A stretch of DNA of 64,000 nucleotides from Rhodovibrionaceae bacterium. Lineage in GTDB: Bacteria; Pseudomonadota; Alphaproteobacteria; Kiloniellales; DSM-21159. Below are positions 1 to 9,454 of the stretch, one piece after another. The notes under the pieces are model-generated. The model had not been told where the DNA came from, did not search any database, and worked only from the letters and a program-made list of their open reading frames with translations. The stretch's first letter is position 1. Each line of letters begins with the position of its first letter. The stretch covers positions 62,001 through 126,000 of the forward strand of contig JANQMX010000079.1 in NCBI GenBank assembly GCA_028279885.1. Reading direction: 5' to 3'. The position numbers and the translations under genes are program-made.

Positions 1-375
1 GGACTTCTGCTCGCCGGAGACATGACCGCCTTACCGCCGATCGCGCGCATCTTGGAGAGCTTGAACCCCGAAGCCAGCGGTCACCTGGTCATCGCCTTTC
101 CGGAGAGCGCAGATCCGGCGAGCTACCTGCCGCCAACCACGTTAGATCTGCGTAGCGTCGCGCCTGAGCGCTTCCGGCAGGAGGTGGTGCCCATCGTCCA
201 GGCGATCGGCGCCGAGCATCGCATCCGAAACGCCTGGTTCGGTGGTGAGCACGCCAACGCGCAGGCGCTGCGTCAGATCTTCAAGCGCGACTTCGGCTTG
301 GCCCAAGGGGCGCAGCTTAGCGTTGCCTACTGGCGTCAAGGCCGGCGTGGCGACGCGCGTCGAGAGACCGACTGA
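1..375 (+). CDS. Siderophore-interacting protein, C-terminal part (partial)
   Basis: The reading frame is open from the first base and stops at 373-375, so the gene begins upstream of the window. The visible ~124 residues start with GLLLAGDMTALPPIARILE, the nucleotide-binding turn of siderophore-interacting FAD reductases (SIP/ViuB family), and end with the usual GY/AYWRQGR-type C-terminus (here SVAYWRQGRRG). The family reduces ferric siderophores in the cytoplasm with NAD(P)H to release iron. The usual DE in the GDETALP motif is DM here. The next gene starts about 75 bases downstream on the same strand. Family assignment is good; the substrate cannot be told. Confidence 0.8.
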   Translation, partial: GLLLAGDMTALPPIARILESLNPEASGHLVIAFPESADPASYLPPTTLDLRSVAPERFRQEVVPIVQAIGAEHRIRNAWFGGEHANAQALRQIFKRDFGLAQGAQLSVAYWRQGRRGDARRETD

Positions 376-451
376 CCCAGTCCTGCACTGCATAGCGGGT
401 AACGCGACATTGCTGCCCGAATTGCGGCGGACTGCGGAGGCGCTGTCTGCT

Positions 452-1522
452 ATGTCCTCTTTTATGCTGATCGAACCACTCAACGAAGACGCGCTCTATC
501 AGGCCATGCTGACGCGCGATCCTGCCTACGAAGGCCGGGCCTTCGTCGGTGTGACCTCCACCGGAATCTTCTGTCGACTGACCTGCCCGGCGCGGAATCC
601 CAAGCGGGAGAACTGCCGCTTCTTCGCCACGGCCGGGGAGTGCTTGCAGGCCGGCTTTCGTCCCTGCAAGCGTTGCAGCCCGCTGGCACCGGCAGCCGAG
701 ACCGATCCGGCCATCCGCGCTCTTCTGGCGGCGCACGAGAAGGATACAAGCCGGCGTTGGCGCGAGGCGGACATCGTGGCCATGGGCTTCGACCCCTCTA
801 CCGTGCGGCGTGCGTTCAAGCGTCAGTTTGGCATGACTTTTCTGGAGATGATGCGGCTGTCCAGGCTCTGCGACGGCTTGGATAGCCTGTCCAACGGCGG
901 GCGAGTGATCGATGCGCAGCTCGACGCCGGCTTCGACTCGCCCAGCGGGTTTCGTGCCGCCTTCGCCCGACTGCTCGGCCAGGCGCCGGGTGCTTTCAGC
1001 GGTCATGAACTCTTGAAGGCGGATCGCATCGACACACCGCTGGGCACCATGATCGCCGTTGCTGACAAGCGCAGCCTGCACCTTCTGGAGTTTGCCGAGC
1101 GTCGGGCGTTGCCGGGCGAGCTTAAGCGCCTGCTGAAGGCGGCGCGCGGACAGCTTGGTATCGGGCGCTTCGAGCCTGTTGATCAGATCGAGGCGGAACT
1201 TGGCACCTACTTCCGCGGTGAGCGGGCCCATTTCGAGACGCCGCTGACGCTCCACGGCACGCCCTTTTGGCGGGCTGTGTGGGATGAGCTGCGCCGCATT
1301 CCGCCGGGTGAGACGCGCAGCTACAGCGAGGTTGCCGAAGCCATCGGAAAGCCCACGGCAGTGCGGGCTGTTGCGCGCGCCAACGGCGCCAACCAGATAT
1401 CCATCGTCATCCCCTGCCACCGTGTGATCGGTGCCGATGGCTCCTTGACCGGCTATGGCGGCGGGCTCTGGCGCAAGCAGAAGCTGATCGATCTGGAACG
1501 CGTGCTCGCCGGTCACGCCTGA
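452..1522 (+). CDS. ada: Bifunctional transcriptional activator / methylated-DNA repair protein Ada
   Basis: 356 residues, close to E. coli Ada (354). Ada removes methyl groups from phosphotriesters and O6-methylguanine and, once methylated, activates the adaptive response. Zinc/methyl-acceptor cysteines are C41, C45, C72 and C75 in the N-terminal domain, offset by three from the E. coli set. An AraC-type helix-turn-helix follows (about residues 100-180), then an MGMT domain with the acceptor Cys in IPCHRVIG at residue 321. The frame is open further upstream, but ATG 452 has GGAGG at 436-440 and gives the family length; ATG 464 is an alternative. All three functional parts look intact. Confidence 0.93.
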   Translation: MSSFMLIEPLNEDALYQAMLTRDPAYEGRAFVGVTSTGIFCRLTCPARNPKRENCRFFATAGECLQAGFRPCKRCSPLAPAAETDPAIRALLAAHEKDTSRRWREADIVAMGFDPSTVRRAFKRQFGMTFLEMMRLSRLCDGLDSLSNGGRVIDAQLDAGFDSPSGFRAAFARLLGQAPGAFSGHELLKADRIDTPLGTMIAVADKRSLHLLEFAERRALPGELKRLLKAARGQLGIGRFEPVDQIEAELGTYFRGERAHFETPLTLHGTPFWRAVWDELRRIPPGETRSYSEVAEAIGKPTAVRAVARANGANQISIVIPCHRVIGADGSLTGYGGGLWRKQKLIDLERVLAGHA

Positions 1523-1575
1523 CACGCAAGGACCGGCCTATCCCGGCCCGGGCCGATAAGAAGGACAAGACGAGA

Positions 1576-2349
1576 ATGACGCAAAGCGAAAAGGCGCAGC
1601 GCTTCGCCGCCCTGCACGTGAAGGGCGACCCGCTGGTGCTCTACAACATCTGGGATGCGGGCAGTGCCGCCGCGGTCGCCAAAGCCGGCGCCAAGGCGGT
1701 CGCGACCGGCAGCTGGTCTGTCGCGGCGGCCCAGGGTTTCGGCGATGGTCAGGCTCTGCCGCTGGAGCTGCTAGAGACCATCGTTGGCCGCATTGCCGCC
1801 AGCGTCGACGTGCCGCTCACTGTCGACTTCGAAGGCGCCTATGCGGCGGAGCCGGAGGGTGTGACCCGCAACGTGGCCCGCATCATTTCGGCCGGTGCCA
1901 TCGGCATCAACTTCGAGGATCAGGTGGTCGGCGGCGAGGGGCTCTATCCTATCGATACCCAGGCCGCCCGTGTGGCGGCGGCGCGCAAGGCTGGCGAGGA
2001 GGCCGGCGTGCCGCTCTTCGTGAACGCCCGCACCGACCTTTTCCTGAAGGAGAAGGACGCAGCCCGTCACGGCGACTTGGTGGCGGAAGCGCTGGAGCGC
2101 GCCGCAGCCTACCAGGAGGCCGGCGCCAGCGGTTTCTTCGTGCCGGGGCTGGGCGATCTGGCCTTGCTGCGGCAGGTCTGTGACGGGACGCCGCTGCCGG
2201 TGAACGGCATGAAGATTGCCGAGGCTCCGACAATCGGCGAGCTGGCGGCGCAGGGTGTCTCGCGCATCAGCCACGGGCCCGGGCCCTATTGGCAGGCCAT
2301 GAAGGACCTTGGGGCGCACGCCGAGGCCCTTTACGGCGTTGGTTCTTAG
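1576..2349 (+). CDS. Isocitrate lyase/PEP mutase family protein
   Basis: 257 residues. It belongs to the ICL/PEP mutase superfamily of (beta/alpha)8 enzymes that make or break C-C or C-P bonds in small alpha-keto or dicarboxylic acids. The N-terminus (LYNIWDAGSAAAV), the metal-site strand VDFEGAY, GINFEDQ and the VNARTDLFL strand are typical of the small single-domain carboxyphosphonoenolpyruvate mutase-like clade. That clade is widespread and mostly uncharacterised, so no substrate is claimed. It starts 53 bases after ada with AAGGAC as a plausible ribosome-binding site, and could be co-transcribed. It ends convergently with the next gene, 5 bases apart. Confidence 0.85.
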   Translation: MTQSEKAQRFAALHVKGDPLVLYNIWDAGSAAAVAKAGAKAVATGSWSVAAAQGFGDGQALPLELLETIVGRIAASVDVPLTVDFEGAYAAEPEGVTRNVARIISAGAIGINFEDQVVGGEGLYPIDTQAARVAAARKAGEEAGVPLFVNARTDLFLKEKDAARHGDLVAEALERAAAYQEAGASGFFVPGLGDLALLRQVCDGTPLPVNGMKIAEAPTIGELAAQGVSRISHGPGPYWQAMKDLGAHAEALYGVGS

Positions 2350-2354
2350 AGCCT

Positions 2355-3005
2355 TTAGCTGGCTCGCTCGCCTTCGGCTTGGCGCATAGCCTCGGCGACC
2401 AGCCGGTCCCGGGGGTCGGGGGAGGCATCGAGGCCCGCTATGGTTCCGACGCGGTCAGCCTCGGACTTGTGCTGGTTCAGCTTCCAGGCGCCCTCCAAGC
2501 GGTCCACGGTCATCCTCAATCCAACGATGGCGCGCTCCAGGCCCTCGATGAAGTGTGCCGGCGCATCTTCGACCTGCCAAGGTTCGGCGCGGCCGCGCTC
2601 CTTGAGTGCGGTGAGTTCCTTCAGATGACGGCTCAGGTCTCCTTCGCCGTCGAAGGTCGAGAGCGGGCCGTGGGCGTGGACTGCGATATAGGTCCAGGTC
2701 GGGACGACCTTGCCGTGCTCACGTTTGGAGGGGTACCAGGCCGGAGAGATGTAGGCCTGCGGCCCCTGGAAGATCGCAACCGATTGACCGGCGCCCGTGA
2801 GCGCCCGCCGATGGGGATTGGGCCGAGCCACGTGCGATTCCAGGACGGCAGGTCGCCGATCATCTGCCGGCTTGAAGACCATCGGCACGTGAGAGACAAC
2901 CAGGCCGTCCGCAGCTGGCGTCACCAGATTGGCGAAGACGATCGTCTCAATCGCCTGCGCCAGGATCTCAGCGCGCTCCTCGCGAAATCTCGTAGGGGCG
3001 TACAT
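2355..3005 (-). CDS. FMN-binding PaiB-like protein
   Basis: 216 residues, the usual length for the PaiB/protease synthase and sporulation regulator family (FMN-binding split-barrel fold). The opening MYAPTRFRE and internal SHVPMVF, VLESHVARPNP, QGPQAYISPAWY and PTWTYIAVH-type motifs are characteristic. In Bacillus PaiB is described as a negative regulator, but for Gram-negative homologues a flavin or haem-related role is equally possible. The frame is open upstream to 3230 into the metC end; ATG 3005 is chosen because AAGGAAGA lies 7 bases before it and it matches the family N-terminus. The gene follows metC on the same strand with a gap of 58 bases. Confidence 0.85.
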   Translation of the reverse strand: MYAPTRFREERAEILAQAIETIVFANLVTPAADGLVVSHVPMVFKPADDRRPAVLESHVARPNPHRRALTGAGQSVAIFQGPQAYISPAWYPSKREHGKVVPTWTYIAVHAHGPLSTFDGEGDLSRHLKELTALKERGRAEPWQVEDAPAHFIEGLERAIVGLRMTVDRLEGAWKLNQHKSEADRVGTIAGLDASPDPRDRLVAEAMRQAEGERAS

Positions 3006-3063
3006 CAGTGCTCTTCCTTTCGTTGAAGCGTTGGCCACTGTGACGGTGCCGCGACCCCAATGC

Positions 3064-4281
3064 CTATCCTTCTGCCGCTCTCTTGAGCCTGTCGAAGCCT
3101 GCTTCCAGGTCTTCGATAAGGTCTTTGGGGTTTTCCAGCCCGATGTGCAGCCGTAGGCAAGGGCTCTTGGAGGTCCAAGGCACGGCGCTGCGGTAGCCCT
3201 GCATGGGGATAAGCCGCACCAGGCTCTCAAAGCCGCCCCAGCTGGCGCCGATGCCGAAGTATTCCAAGTGATCGACCATGGTGAAGATCGCCGGATCCGA
3301 CACCGGTTTGAGCAAGACGCCCATCAGGCCGGAGGCACCGAGGAAGTCGCGGCGCCAGAGGGCATGGCCCGGGTCATCGGGCAGGGCAGGGTACATCACC
3401 CGCTCGACCTCCGGCCGGCCTTGCAGCCACTCGGCGACGATCAGGGCGTTTTCCTGGTGGCGGGTGAGGCGCACCTCCATGGTGCGCAGGCCGCGGAGGG
3501 CTAGATAGACGTCGTCCGGTCCGGTCGAATAGCCCAGGTCTTGCAGGTTGCGGCGCACGATGCCGTCCGTCGCCTCGGTGGTGACCAGCACACCCATCAT
3601 GGCATCGGAGTGGCCGACGATGTACTTGGTGCCGGCATAGATGGCGACGTCGACACCGCGCTCAATCGCTGGGAAGAACAGCGGTGTCGCCCAGGTGTTG
3701 TCCATCAATAGGGGGATGCCGGCATTGCGGCACAGCTTGGAGAGTGCCGGAATATCCTGGATTTCAAAGGTGTAGGAGCCGGGAGATTCGGCATAAACCA
3801 GCTTGGTGTTGGGGCGGAGTTGCTTGGCTAAGTCGTCGGTAGCAAGCAGCGGGTCGTAGAAGGTCGTTTCGACCCCCATCCGGGCGAGAAATCCGTTGGC
3901 CAGGGTGCGGGCTGGACCGTAAACCGTGTCCGCCATCAAAAGATGATCGCCCTGACCGACGAAAGCGGTCACGGCCGCGACCACTGCAGCAAGGCCGGAC
4001 GGCAGCACCATGCCGCGATGACCGCCATCCAGCGCCGCCATGGCGTCCTCGAGCGCGAAGTGGGTTGGCGTGCCGAAGCGGCCGTAGGTCACCGCGCCTT
4101 GCTCGTAACGCCGCTGCGCGCCGGCCAGCATGTCTTCCATCGTGGGATGAATAATGGTGGAGGCGCGGTAGACGGGCGGATTAACCACGCCGTGCTCGGA
4201 AGAAGGGTCACGGCCGAGATGGGCTAGGCGGGTTTCGATGCGGGCTCTGGCGCTGTTGGGATGTTCGGAGTGCTGGCTCAT
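3064..4281 (-). CDS. metC: Cystathionine beta-lyase
   Basis: 405 residues of the Cys/Met-metabolism PLP-enzyme family. The reaction is cleavage of cystathionine to homocysteine, pyruvate and ammonia in methionine synthesis. PLP-binding Lys is K219 in AGTKYIVGHSD, with D194 in LLMDNTW contacting the pyridine nitrogen; the YGRFGTPTH and PGSYTFE stretches favour beta-lyase over gamma-synthase. It is divergent from aapJ across a 225-base spacer that must hold both promoters. Activity on cystine or other thioethers cannot be excluded. Confidence 0.88.
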   Translation of the reverse strand: MSQHSEHPNSARARIETRLAHLGRDPSSEHGVVNPPVYRASTIIHPTMEDMLAGAQRRYEQGAVTYGRFGTPTHFALEDAMAALDGGHRGMVLPSGLAAVVAAVTAFVGQGDHLLMADTVYGPARTLANGFLARMGVETTFYDPLLATDDLAKQLRPNTKLVYAESPGSYTFEIQDIPALSKLCRNAGIPLLMDNTWATPLFFPAIERGVDVAIYAGTKYIVGHSDAMMGVLVTTEATDGIVRRNLQDLGYSTGPDDVYLALRGLRTMEVRLTRHQENALIVAEWLQGRPEVERVMYPALPDDPGHALWRRDFLGASGLMGVLLKPVSDPAIFTMVDHLEYFGIGASWGGFESLVRLIPMQGYRSAVPWTSKSPCLRLHIGLENPKDLIEDLEAGFDRLKRAAEG

Positions 4282-4506
4282 CGCGCTTAGGCTGTTTCCT
4301 GAAAAAAATGGCCGATCTCTGACATTGGCGTGAAGAATGCCATGCCGGCAAGTCTGGCGGCCCTCTGGCAGGTTGCTTTTGCGTCCAGAATGTTACACAG
4401 TTCGGCCATGGTCTGGACACGCGGACCAAGGTGCCGCTGGGTGGATTTGGTGCGTGTTTCGTCCATCGAACGAAGGATAATCCAACAACGCAGGGAAGCT
4501 CGGATC

Positions 4507-5526
4507 ATGCGTTTGACCACTCTTCTTGCCACCGCGGCTGCGGTGGCAACCGTGTCGGCAGGGGTTGCTGCCGCTGGTACGCTTGACGACGTCAAGGCCC
4601 GCGGCTCGCTGAGCTGCGGCGTGACCACCGGTCTCGCCGGTTTTGCCGCCCCGAACGATCAGGGCCGCTGGGAAGGGCTTGACGTCGATATGTGCCGCGC
4701 GGTTGCCGTCGCCATCTTCAATGACCCGGATGCGGTGACCTTTACGCCGACGACCGGTAAGGACCGTTTCACGGTGCTGCAGTCGGGCGAGATCGACATG
4801 CTGGCCCGCAACACCACTTGGACCTTCAGCCGCGATGTCAATCTCGGCTTCGAGTTCCTGGGCGTGAACTATTACGACGGTCAGGGTTTCATGGTCCGCA
4901 AGGACCTGGGCGTCAATTCGGCCAAAGAGCTGGATGGCGCTGCGGTCTGCATCCAGACCGGCACGACCACCGAACTCAACTTGGCCGACTTTTTCCGCGC
5001 CAACAACATGAGCTTCGAGCCCGTTGTTGTGGAGACCGGCGATCAGGCCCGTCAAGCCTATGAAGCCGGCCGCTGCGACGTCTACACGACCGACGCCTCG
5101 GGCCTCGCTGCCCAGCGCGCCGGCATGAGCGATCCCAGTGCGCACAAGATCCTGCCGGAGATCATCTCCAAGGAGCCTTTGGGTCCGCTGGTTCGCCATG
5201 GCGACCATCAGTGGGGTGACGTCGTCCGTTGGACGCTCAACGCCATGATCACCGCCGAAGAGCTCGGCGTGACATCGGCGAACGTTGAAGAGCAGTCTGC
5301 TAATCCCTCAAGTCCTGAGGTAGCACGGCTGCTCGGTTCTGAAGGCGATCTCGGCGAGCAGCTTGGTCTCTCTACCGACTGGGCGAAGAACGTGATCGCG
5401 CGTATCGGCAACTACAGCGAGAGCTTCGAGCGCAATATCGGTGTCAACACGCCGATTGGCTTGGAGCGTGGCCTGAACGCGCTGTGGCGCGACGGTGGCA
5501 TCCTCTACACGCCGCCGTTCCGTTGA
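4507..5526 (+). CDS. aapJ: General L-amino acid ABC transporter, periplasmic binding protein
   Basis: 339 residues including a signal peptide (about 1-22, ending GVAAAG). This is the solute-binding protein of the broad-specificity Aap/Bzt L-amino acid ABC system; it binds amino acids in the periplasm. Typical AapJ stretches are LSCGVTTGLAGFA, GLDVDMCRAVA, NTTWTFSRD, VCIQTGTTTE and NYSESFERN. The frame is open upstream to 4330; ATG 4507 gives the signal peptide and has GGGAAG just upstream. Permease genes follow after a 229-base gap containing a strong hairpin, so the binding protein is probably made in excess. Confidence 0.95.
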   Translation: MRLTTLLATAAAVATVSAGVAAAGTLDDVKARGSLSCGVTTGLAGFAAPNDQGRWEGLDVDMCRAVAVAIFNDPDAVTFTPTTGKDRFTVLQSGEIDMLARNTTWTFSRDVNLGFEFLGVNYYDGQGFMVRKDLGVNSAKELDGAAVCIQTGTTTELNLADFFRANNMSFEPVVVETGDQARQAYEAGRCDVYTTDASGLAAQRAGMSDPSAHKILPEIISKEPLGPLVRHGDHQWGDVVRWTLNAMITAEELGVTSANVEEQSANPSSPEVARLLGSEGDLGEQLGLSTDWAKNVIARIGNYSESFERNIGVNTPIGLERGLNALWRDGGILYTPPFR

Positions 5527-5560
5527 GCTGAACGACGGGCTGAGAACCGTTAAGAGTCAA

Positions 5561-5612
5561 GGGCGTCCCTCCCCGCGCAACCCCGCGGCGGCGGGGCGCC
5601 CTTCCTCTTTTT
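5561..5612 (+). terminator. Hairpin with T-rich tail between aapJ and aapQ (partial terminator)
   Basis: CCCCGC (5581-5586), GGCG loop, GCGGGG (5591-5596) forms a perfect 6-bp stem that can extend into GGGCG (5561) / CGCCC (5597). It is followed by TTCCTCTTTTT. Its place between a binding-protein gene and the permease genes suggests an attenuating terminator that sets the expression ratio. That role is inferred from position and structure. Confidence 0.6.
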
Positions 5613-5755
5613 CAGCCCAACAGAGTCTCCCGATCCAGCGCTTGAGGACAGGCCCGTAGGGCACGGTCCCCGCGGTTGGCTCGGCAGTCATGGGGCGTTC
5701 GGCGGCCGTCTGGCTCCCGTTGGGAGTCCAGTACGGGGAGACCCGAGGAGGGGAC

Positions 5756-6937
5756 ATGGCCACTGAAACTCTTGCAACGCCACGGCGCAGCTCGCTGTGG
5801 ACCGATCAGAAGTTCCGCTCGATTTTCTTTCAGGCGCTGACGATCGGCATTCTCGGTTTCGCGATTGCCTTTATCGCGCACAACACCGCGACGAACCTGG
5901 AGAATCGAGGCATCGCCTCAGGCTTCGGCTTCCTGTCCAATACCGCGGGCTACGAGCTCGAAAATACTCTTATCCCATACAACTCTACCGACACGCATTT
6001 CCGCGCCTTCCTGGTCGGCCTGACCGGAACGCTCTTCGTCGCTTTCTTCGGCTGTATTGTCGCAACGGTCTTCGGTTTCATCCTCGGCGTGCTGCGGTTG
6101 TCCCACAACTTCCTGATCAATCGCGTCGCCTACGTCTACGTCGAGATCGTCCGCAACGTTCCGCTGCTGCTGCAGATCTTTGTCTGGTGGGCCATCCTGC
6201 TTGCCCTGCCGGTGGTGCGGGAGAGCTTCTACCTCGGCTCCGGCATGTACTTCTACAACGGTGGCCTCAAAGCACCGTCCCCGATCTTTGGCGACCTCTT
6301 CTGGATGACGCCGGTCGCGCTCTTCGTGGCCATCGGTGCGGCTATCGGCATCGGACGCTGGGCGAAGAAGCGACAGGATGCGACCGGGGAGACTTTCCCG
6401 GCTTTCTGGACCGGCCTTGGCCTGATCTTCGCGCTGCCGGTCATGACCTTCTTCGCCACCGGCGCACCTCTGGAGTGGGAAGTGCCGACTTTGGGCCGCT
6501 TCCGCTTCTCCGGCGGCCTAGCCATCACCGACATGTTCCTGGCACTGCTGATCGCACTCGCGGCCTACACGGCCGCCTTCATCGCGGAGATCGTGCGCGC
6601 CGGCATTCTGGCGGTCAACAAGGGGCAGACGGAGGCCGCCTACGCGCTGGGTCTCAAACCCAATTGGACCCTTCGCCTGGTCGTCATCCCCCAGGCGCTG
6701 CGCGTCATCGTGCCGCCGCTGACCAGCCAGTATCTGAACCTGACCAAGAACTCTTCGCTTGGCGCTTTCATCGGCTATCCCGAGCTGGTTGCCACCATCG
6801 GCGGCATCACGCTGAACCAGACCGGACAGGCGGTGGAGTGCATTCTCATCACCATGGCGGTCTACCTCACCATCTCGCTGTCGATCTCAGCCTTCATGAA
6901 TTGGTACAACCGCAGCATTGCGCTGGTGGAGCGCTGA
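5756..6937 (+). CDS. aapQ: General L-amino acid ABC transporter permease AapQ
   Basis: 393 residues, the normal AapQ length. It is an inner-membrane subunit of the HAAT/PAAT-type ABC transporter with several membrane spans and the PAAT inner-membrane loop around AEIVRAGILAVNKGQTEAA, which contacts the ATPase. The first half carries the AapQ-specific region with NLENRGIASGFGFL. ATG 5756 is preceded by GAGGAGGGG. aapM follows 3 bases after its stop, so the two are translated from one message. Confidence 0.94.
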   Translation: MATETLATPRRSSLWTDQKFRSIFFQALTIGILGFAIAFIAHNTATNLENRGIASGFGFLSNTAGYELENTLIPYNSTDTHFRAFLVGLTGTLFVAFFGCIVATVFGFILGVLRLSHNFLINRVAYVYVEIVRNVPLLLQIFVWWAILLALPVVRESFYLGSGMYFYNGGLKAPSPIFGDLFWMTPVALFVAIGAAIGIGRWAKKRQDATGETFPAFWTGLGLIFALPVMTFFATGAPLEWEVPTLGRFRFSGGLAITDMFLALLIALAAYTAAFIAEIVRAGILAVNKGQTEAAYALGLKPNWTLRLVVIPQALRVIVPPLTSQYLNLTKNSSLGAFIGYPELVATIGGITLNQTGQAVECILITMAVYLTISLSISAFMNWYNRSIALVER

Positions 6938-6940
6938 GCC

Positions 6941-8590
6941 ATGGCGACCGAAGACACTAGGGAAGGCAATCCGGCGCACCCGGCCGGTCAGCACCCGGAC
7001 CTGCCGCCGCCGGCAGGTACCACCGGCTTCATTGGTTGGCTGCGCGAGAACCTATTCGCCGGCCCGCTCAACACCATTGGCACGATCGTCACCGTCGCAG
7101 TGCTCTATATGCTGCTGGTGCCGCTCATCCAGTGGTCGATAACGGATGCGGTGATCAGCGGCAGCGACCGCCACGGCTGCGACATCGGCCGCTTTGCGGC
7201 CAATATCGGCAACGCCTATGACGACTTCAGTCGCGAGAATCTAGCACTGGATCCGAATCAGGAAGGGCTAGATCCGGAAACCGCGCGGCTCTGGGCCGCA
7301 CGGCAGAAGCGGGCCGAAGTCGACCTCACCACGGTCGGCTCCATGCTCGGCAACTTCGACAACACCTACCAGATCATGGTGCGCGAAGGGACGGTGCCGA
7401 CGGACCTGCTGGCCGTCGTCGATCAAGTGCGCCCGCTGGAGCTGCAGCCGGCTTTGCTGCAGGCCATCGAAGCCCGCGACCTTCCGGCTGTCGACAGCAT
7501 CGTCAATGAACTCGAGCCGCTGATCGCCTGGGGCCAGAACCGCGATGGCGCCTGTTGGGTGGTGATCAAGGAACGGGTGCTGATCTTCATGCTAGGTTTC
7601 TATCCGCGGCATGAAGCCTGGCGCCTGATCGTGGCGGCCGTCTTGCTGGTCGGGGCCGTGGCACCGCTGCTGTTTGACAAGATGCCGTTCCGCAAGCCGC
7701 TGTTGTTCGTGACGGCGACCTTCCCGTTGACCGGCTTCTGGTTTGTCGTCGGCGACTTCCCGACCATGATCTATTGCTGGATCGCCTTCGCCATCTATTG
7801 GCTGGACCCGAATCGAATACGGGGCCCGACCATCGCCGCGGCGCTGGTGCTGCTGAACCTGATCTACTACTTCGGGCTTTCGGACAGTGATGGCTTGCTC
7901 TCGACGATCATCGGGCTGAAATTCCTCGACTTCCGTTATGTTCCGACGGGCGAGTGGGGCGGGCTCCTGGCCACCATGGTCAACGGCGTGGTGGGCATCA
8001 CCGCGTCGCTGCCGATCGGCATCGTGCTGGCGCTTGGCCGGCGCTCCAACATGCCGATCATACGGGCGCTCTGTACCGCCTTTATCGAGACGGTGCGTGG
8101 CGTGCCGCTGATCACCGTGCTCTTCATGGCGGCCCTGATGCTGCCGCTCTTCCTGCCGGAAGGGGTCAGCTTCGATAAGTTCCTGCGGGCGCTGATCGGC
8201 GTGGCGCTCTTCTCCTCGGCCTACATGGCGGAGGTGGTGCGCGGCGGGTTGCAGGCGATTCCGAAGGGGCAGTACGAAGCCGCGGAGGCCATGGGGCTGA
8301 CGTATTGGCGCAGCATGCGGCTGATCGTTCTGCCGCAGGCGCTGAAGATCCAGATCCCGGCGATCGTGAACTCCTTCATCGGTCTCTACAAAGACACGAC
8401 CCTGTTGAGCATCATCGGCATTCTCGATGTGCTGTTAGTCGCCACGCAGACCAACACACGCGGCGATTGGGTCGGCTTCTCCTCCGAGACCTATTTCTTT
8501 GCGGGCTTCATCTTCGTCATCTTCTGTTTCGGGATGTCCCGCTATTCGATCTTCCTCGAACGCAAGCTGCATACCGGGCATAGATCCTAG
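6941..8590 (+). CDS. aapM: General L-amino acid ABC transporter permease AapM, with a large periplasmic insert
   Basis: 549 residues; characterised AapM proteins are around 380-400. The C-terminal permease half is canonical (AEVVRGGLQAIPKGQYEAA as ATPase-contact loop, family end FLERKL). The extra length sits in the first periplasmic loop: GSDRHGCD at residues 74-81 and DGACWVVIK at 202-210 are normally close together, but here about 120 charged, probably helical residues (roughly 82-201) separate them. The reading frame and codon use continue smoothly, so this is not a frameshift. It may contact the binding protein or the envelope. Downstream aapP begins 35 bases later. Confidence 0.92.
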   Translation: MATEDTREGNPAHPAGQHPDLPPPAGTTGFIGWLRENLFAGPLNTIGTIVTVAVLYMLLVPLIQWSITDAVISGSDRHGCDIGRFAANIGNAYDDFSRENLALDPNQEGLDPETARLWAARQKRAEVDLTTVGSMLGNFDNTYQIMVREGTVPTDLLAVVDQVRPLELQPALLQAIEARDLPAVDSIVNELEPLIAWGQNRDGACWVVIKERVLIFMLGFYPRHEAWRLIVAAVLLVGAVAPLLFDKMPFRKPLLFVTATFPLTGFWFVVGDFPTMIYCWIAFAIYWLDPNRIRGPTIAAALVLLNLIYYFGLSDSDGLLSTIIGLKFLDFRYVPTGEWGGLLATMVNGVVGITASLPIGIVLALGRRSNMPIIRALCTAFIETVRGVPLITVLFMAALMLPLFLPEGVSFDKFLRALIGVALFSSAYMAEVVRGGLQAIPKGQYEAAEAMGLTYWRSMRLIVLPQALKIQIPAIVNSFIGLYKDTTLLSIIGILDVLLVATQTNTRGDWVGFSSETYFFAGFIFVIFCFGMSRYSIFLERKLHTGHRS

Positions 8591-8625
8591 CGGCGGAGCC
8601 CAGGTAGGGGCTAAGGAGAAAATAC

Positions 8626-9414
8626 ATGGAAGAAATGGAAAATACGGTTGTCGATCGCAGCCACATGCAGGTCAGCGAAGAGATCGCGATCCAGATCCAG
8701 AGCATGCATAAGTGGTTCGGTGAATTCCATGTGCTGAAAGACATCAACCTGACGGTCAACCGCGGCGAGCGCATCGTCATCTGCGGCCCCTCGGGTTCCG
8801 GCAAATCGACGCTGATTCGCTGCATCAACCGCCTCGAGGAGCATCAGCGGGGCGAGATCGTCGTCAACGACGTTGAGCTTACCGACGACCTCAAGAACAT
8901 CGCCGAGGTGCGCAGCGAGGTCGGCATGGTCTTCCAGCACTTCAACCTCTTTCCCCATCTGACGGTGTTGGAGAACTGCACTCTGGCGCCGATCTGGGTG
9001 CGCAGGATGCCGAAGGCCGAAGCCGAAGACGCGGCCATGAAGTACCTGGAACGGGTGAAGATCCCCGAGCAGGCGCTGAAGTACCCGGGCCAGCTTTCCG
9101 GCGGCCAGCAGCAGCGGGTTGCCATCGCGCGCTCGCTCTGCATGAACCCGCGCATTATGCTGTTCGACGAGCCGACATCGGCCCTCGATCCGGAGATGAT
9201 CGCGGAGGTGCTGGACGTGATGGTCGGCTTGGCAGAGAGCGGCATGACCATGATCTGCGTCACCCACGAGATGGGCTTTGCTCGCAAGGTGGCGAACCGC
9301 GTCATCTTCATGGATGAAGGCGAGATCATCGAGCAGAACGTGCCAGAAGAGTTCTTCACCAATCCCAAGTCGGATCGCACCAAGCTCTTCCTCAGCCAAA
9401 TCCTGCAGCATTGA
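8626..9414 (+). CDS. aapP: General L-amino acid ABC transporter ATP-binding protein AapP
   Basis: 262 residues; family length about 250-260. Walker A GPSGSGKS at 54-61, ABC signature [13 protein letters not shown], Walker [15 protein letters not shown] and the switch His in CVTHEMGFA are all present. It energises amino-acid uptake by the AapQM permease at the inner face of the membrane. AAGGAG lies 8 bases before ATG 8626. The next gene, a second binding-protein-like gene, starts 40 bases downstream. Confidence 0.95.
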   Translation: MEEMENTVVDRSHMQVSEEIAIQIQSMHKWFGEFHVLKDINLTVNRGERIVICGPSGSGKSTLIRCINRLEEHQRGEIVVNDVELTDDLKNIAEVRSEVGMVFQHFNLFPHLTVLENCTLAPIWVRRMPKAEAEDAAMKYLERVKIPEQALKYPGQLSGGQQQRVAIARSLCMNPRIMLFDEPTSALDPEMIAEVLDVMVGLAESGMTMICVTHEMGFARKVANRVIFMDEGEIIEQNVPEEFFTNPKSDRTKLFLSQILQH

Positions 9415-9454
9415 GCCGGACCTTTCGCCAGAGCAGGGGGCGAGGCCGGCAAGT

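Noticed and set aside
317-1525. A 402-codon minus-strand frame opposite ada
   Set aside because: Ada on the plus strand keeps all catalytic cysteines; the antisense product matches nothing.
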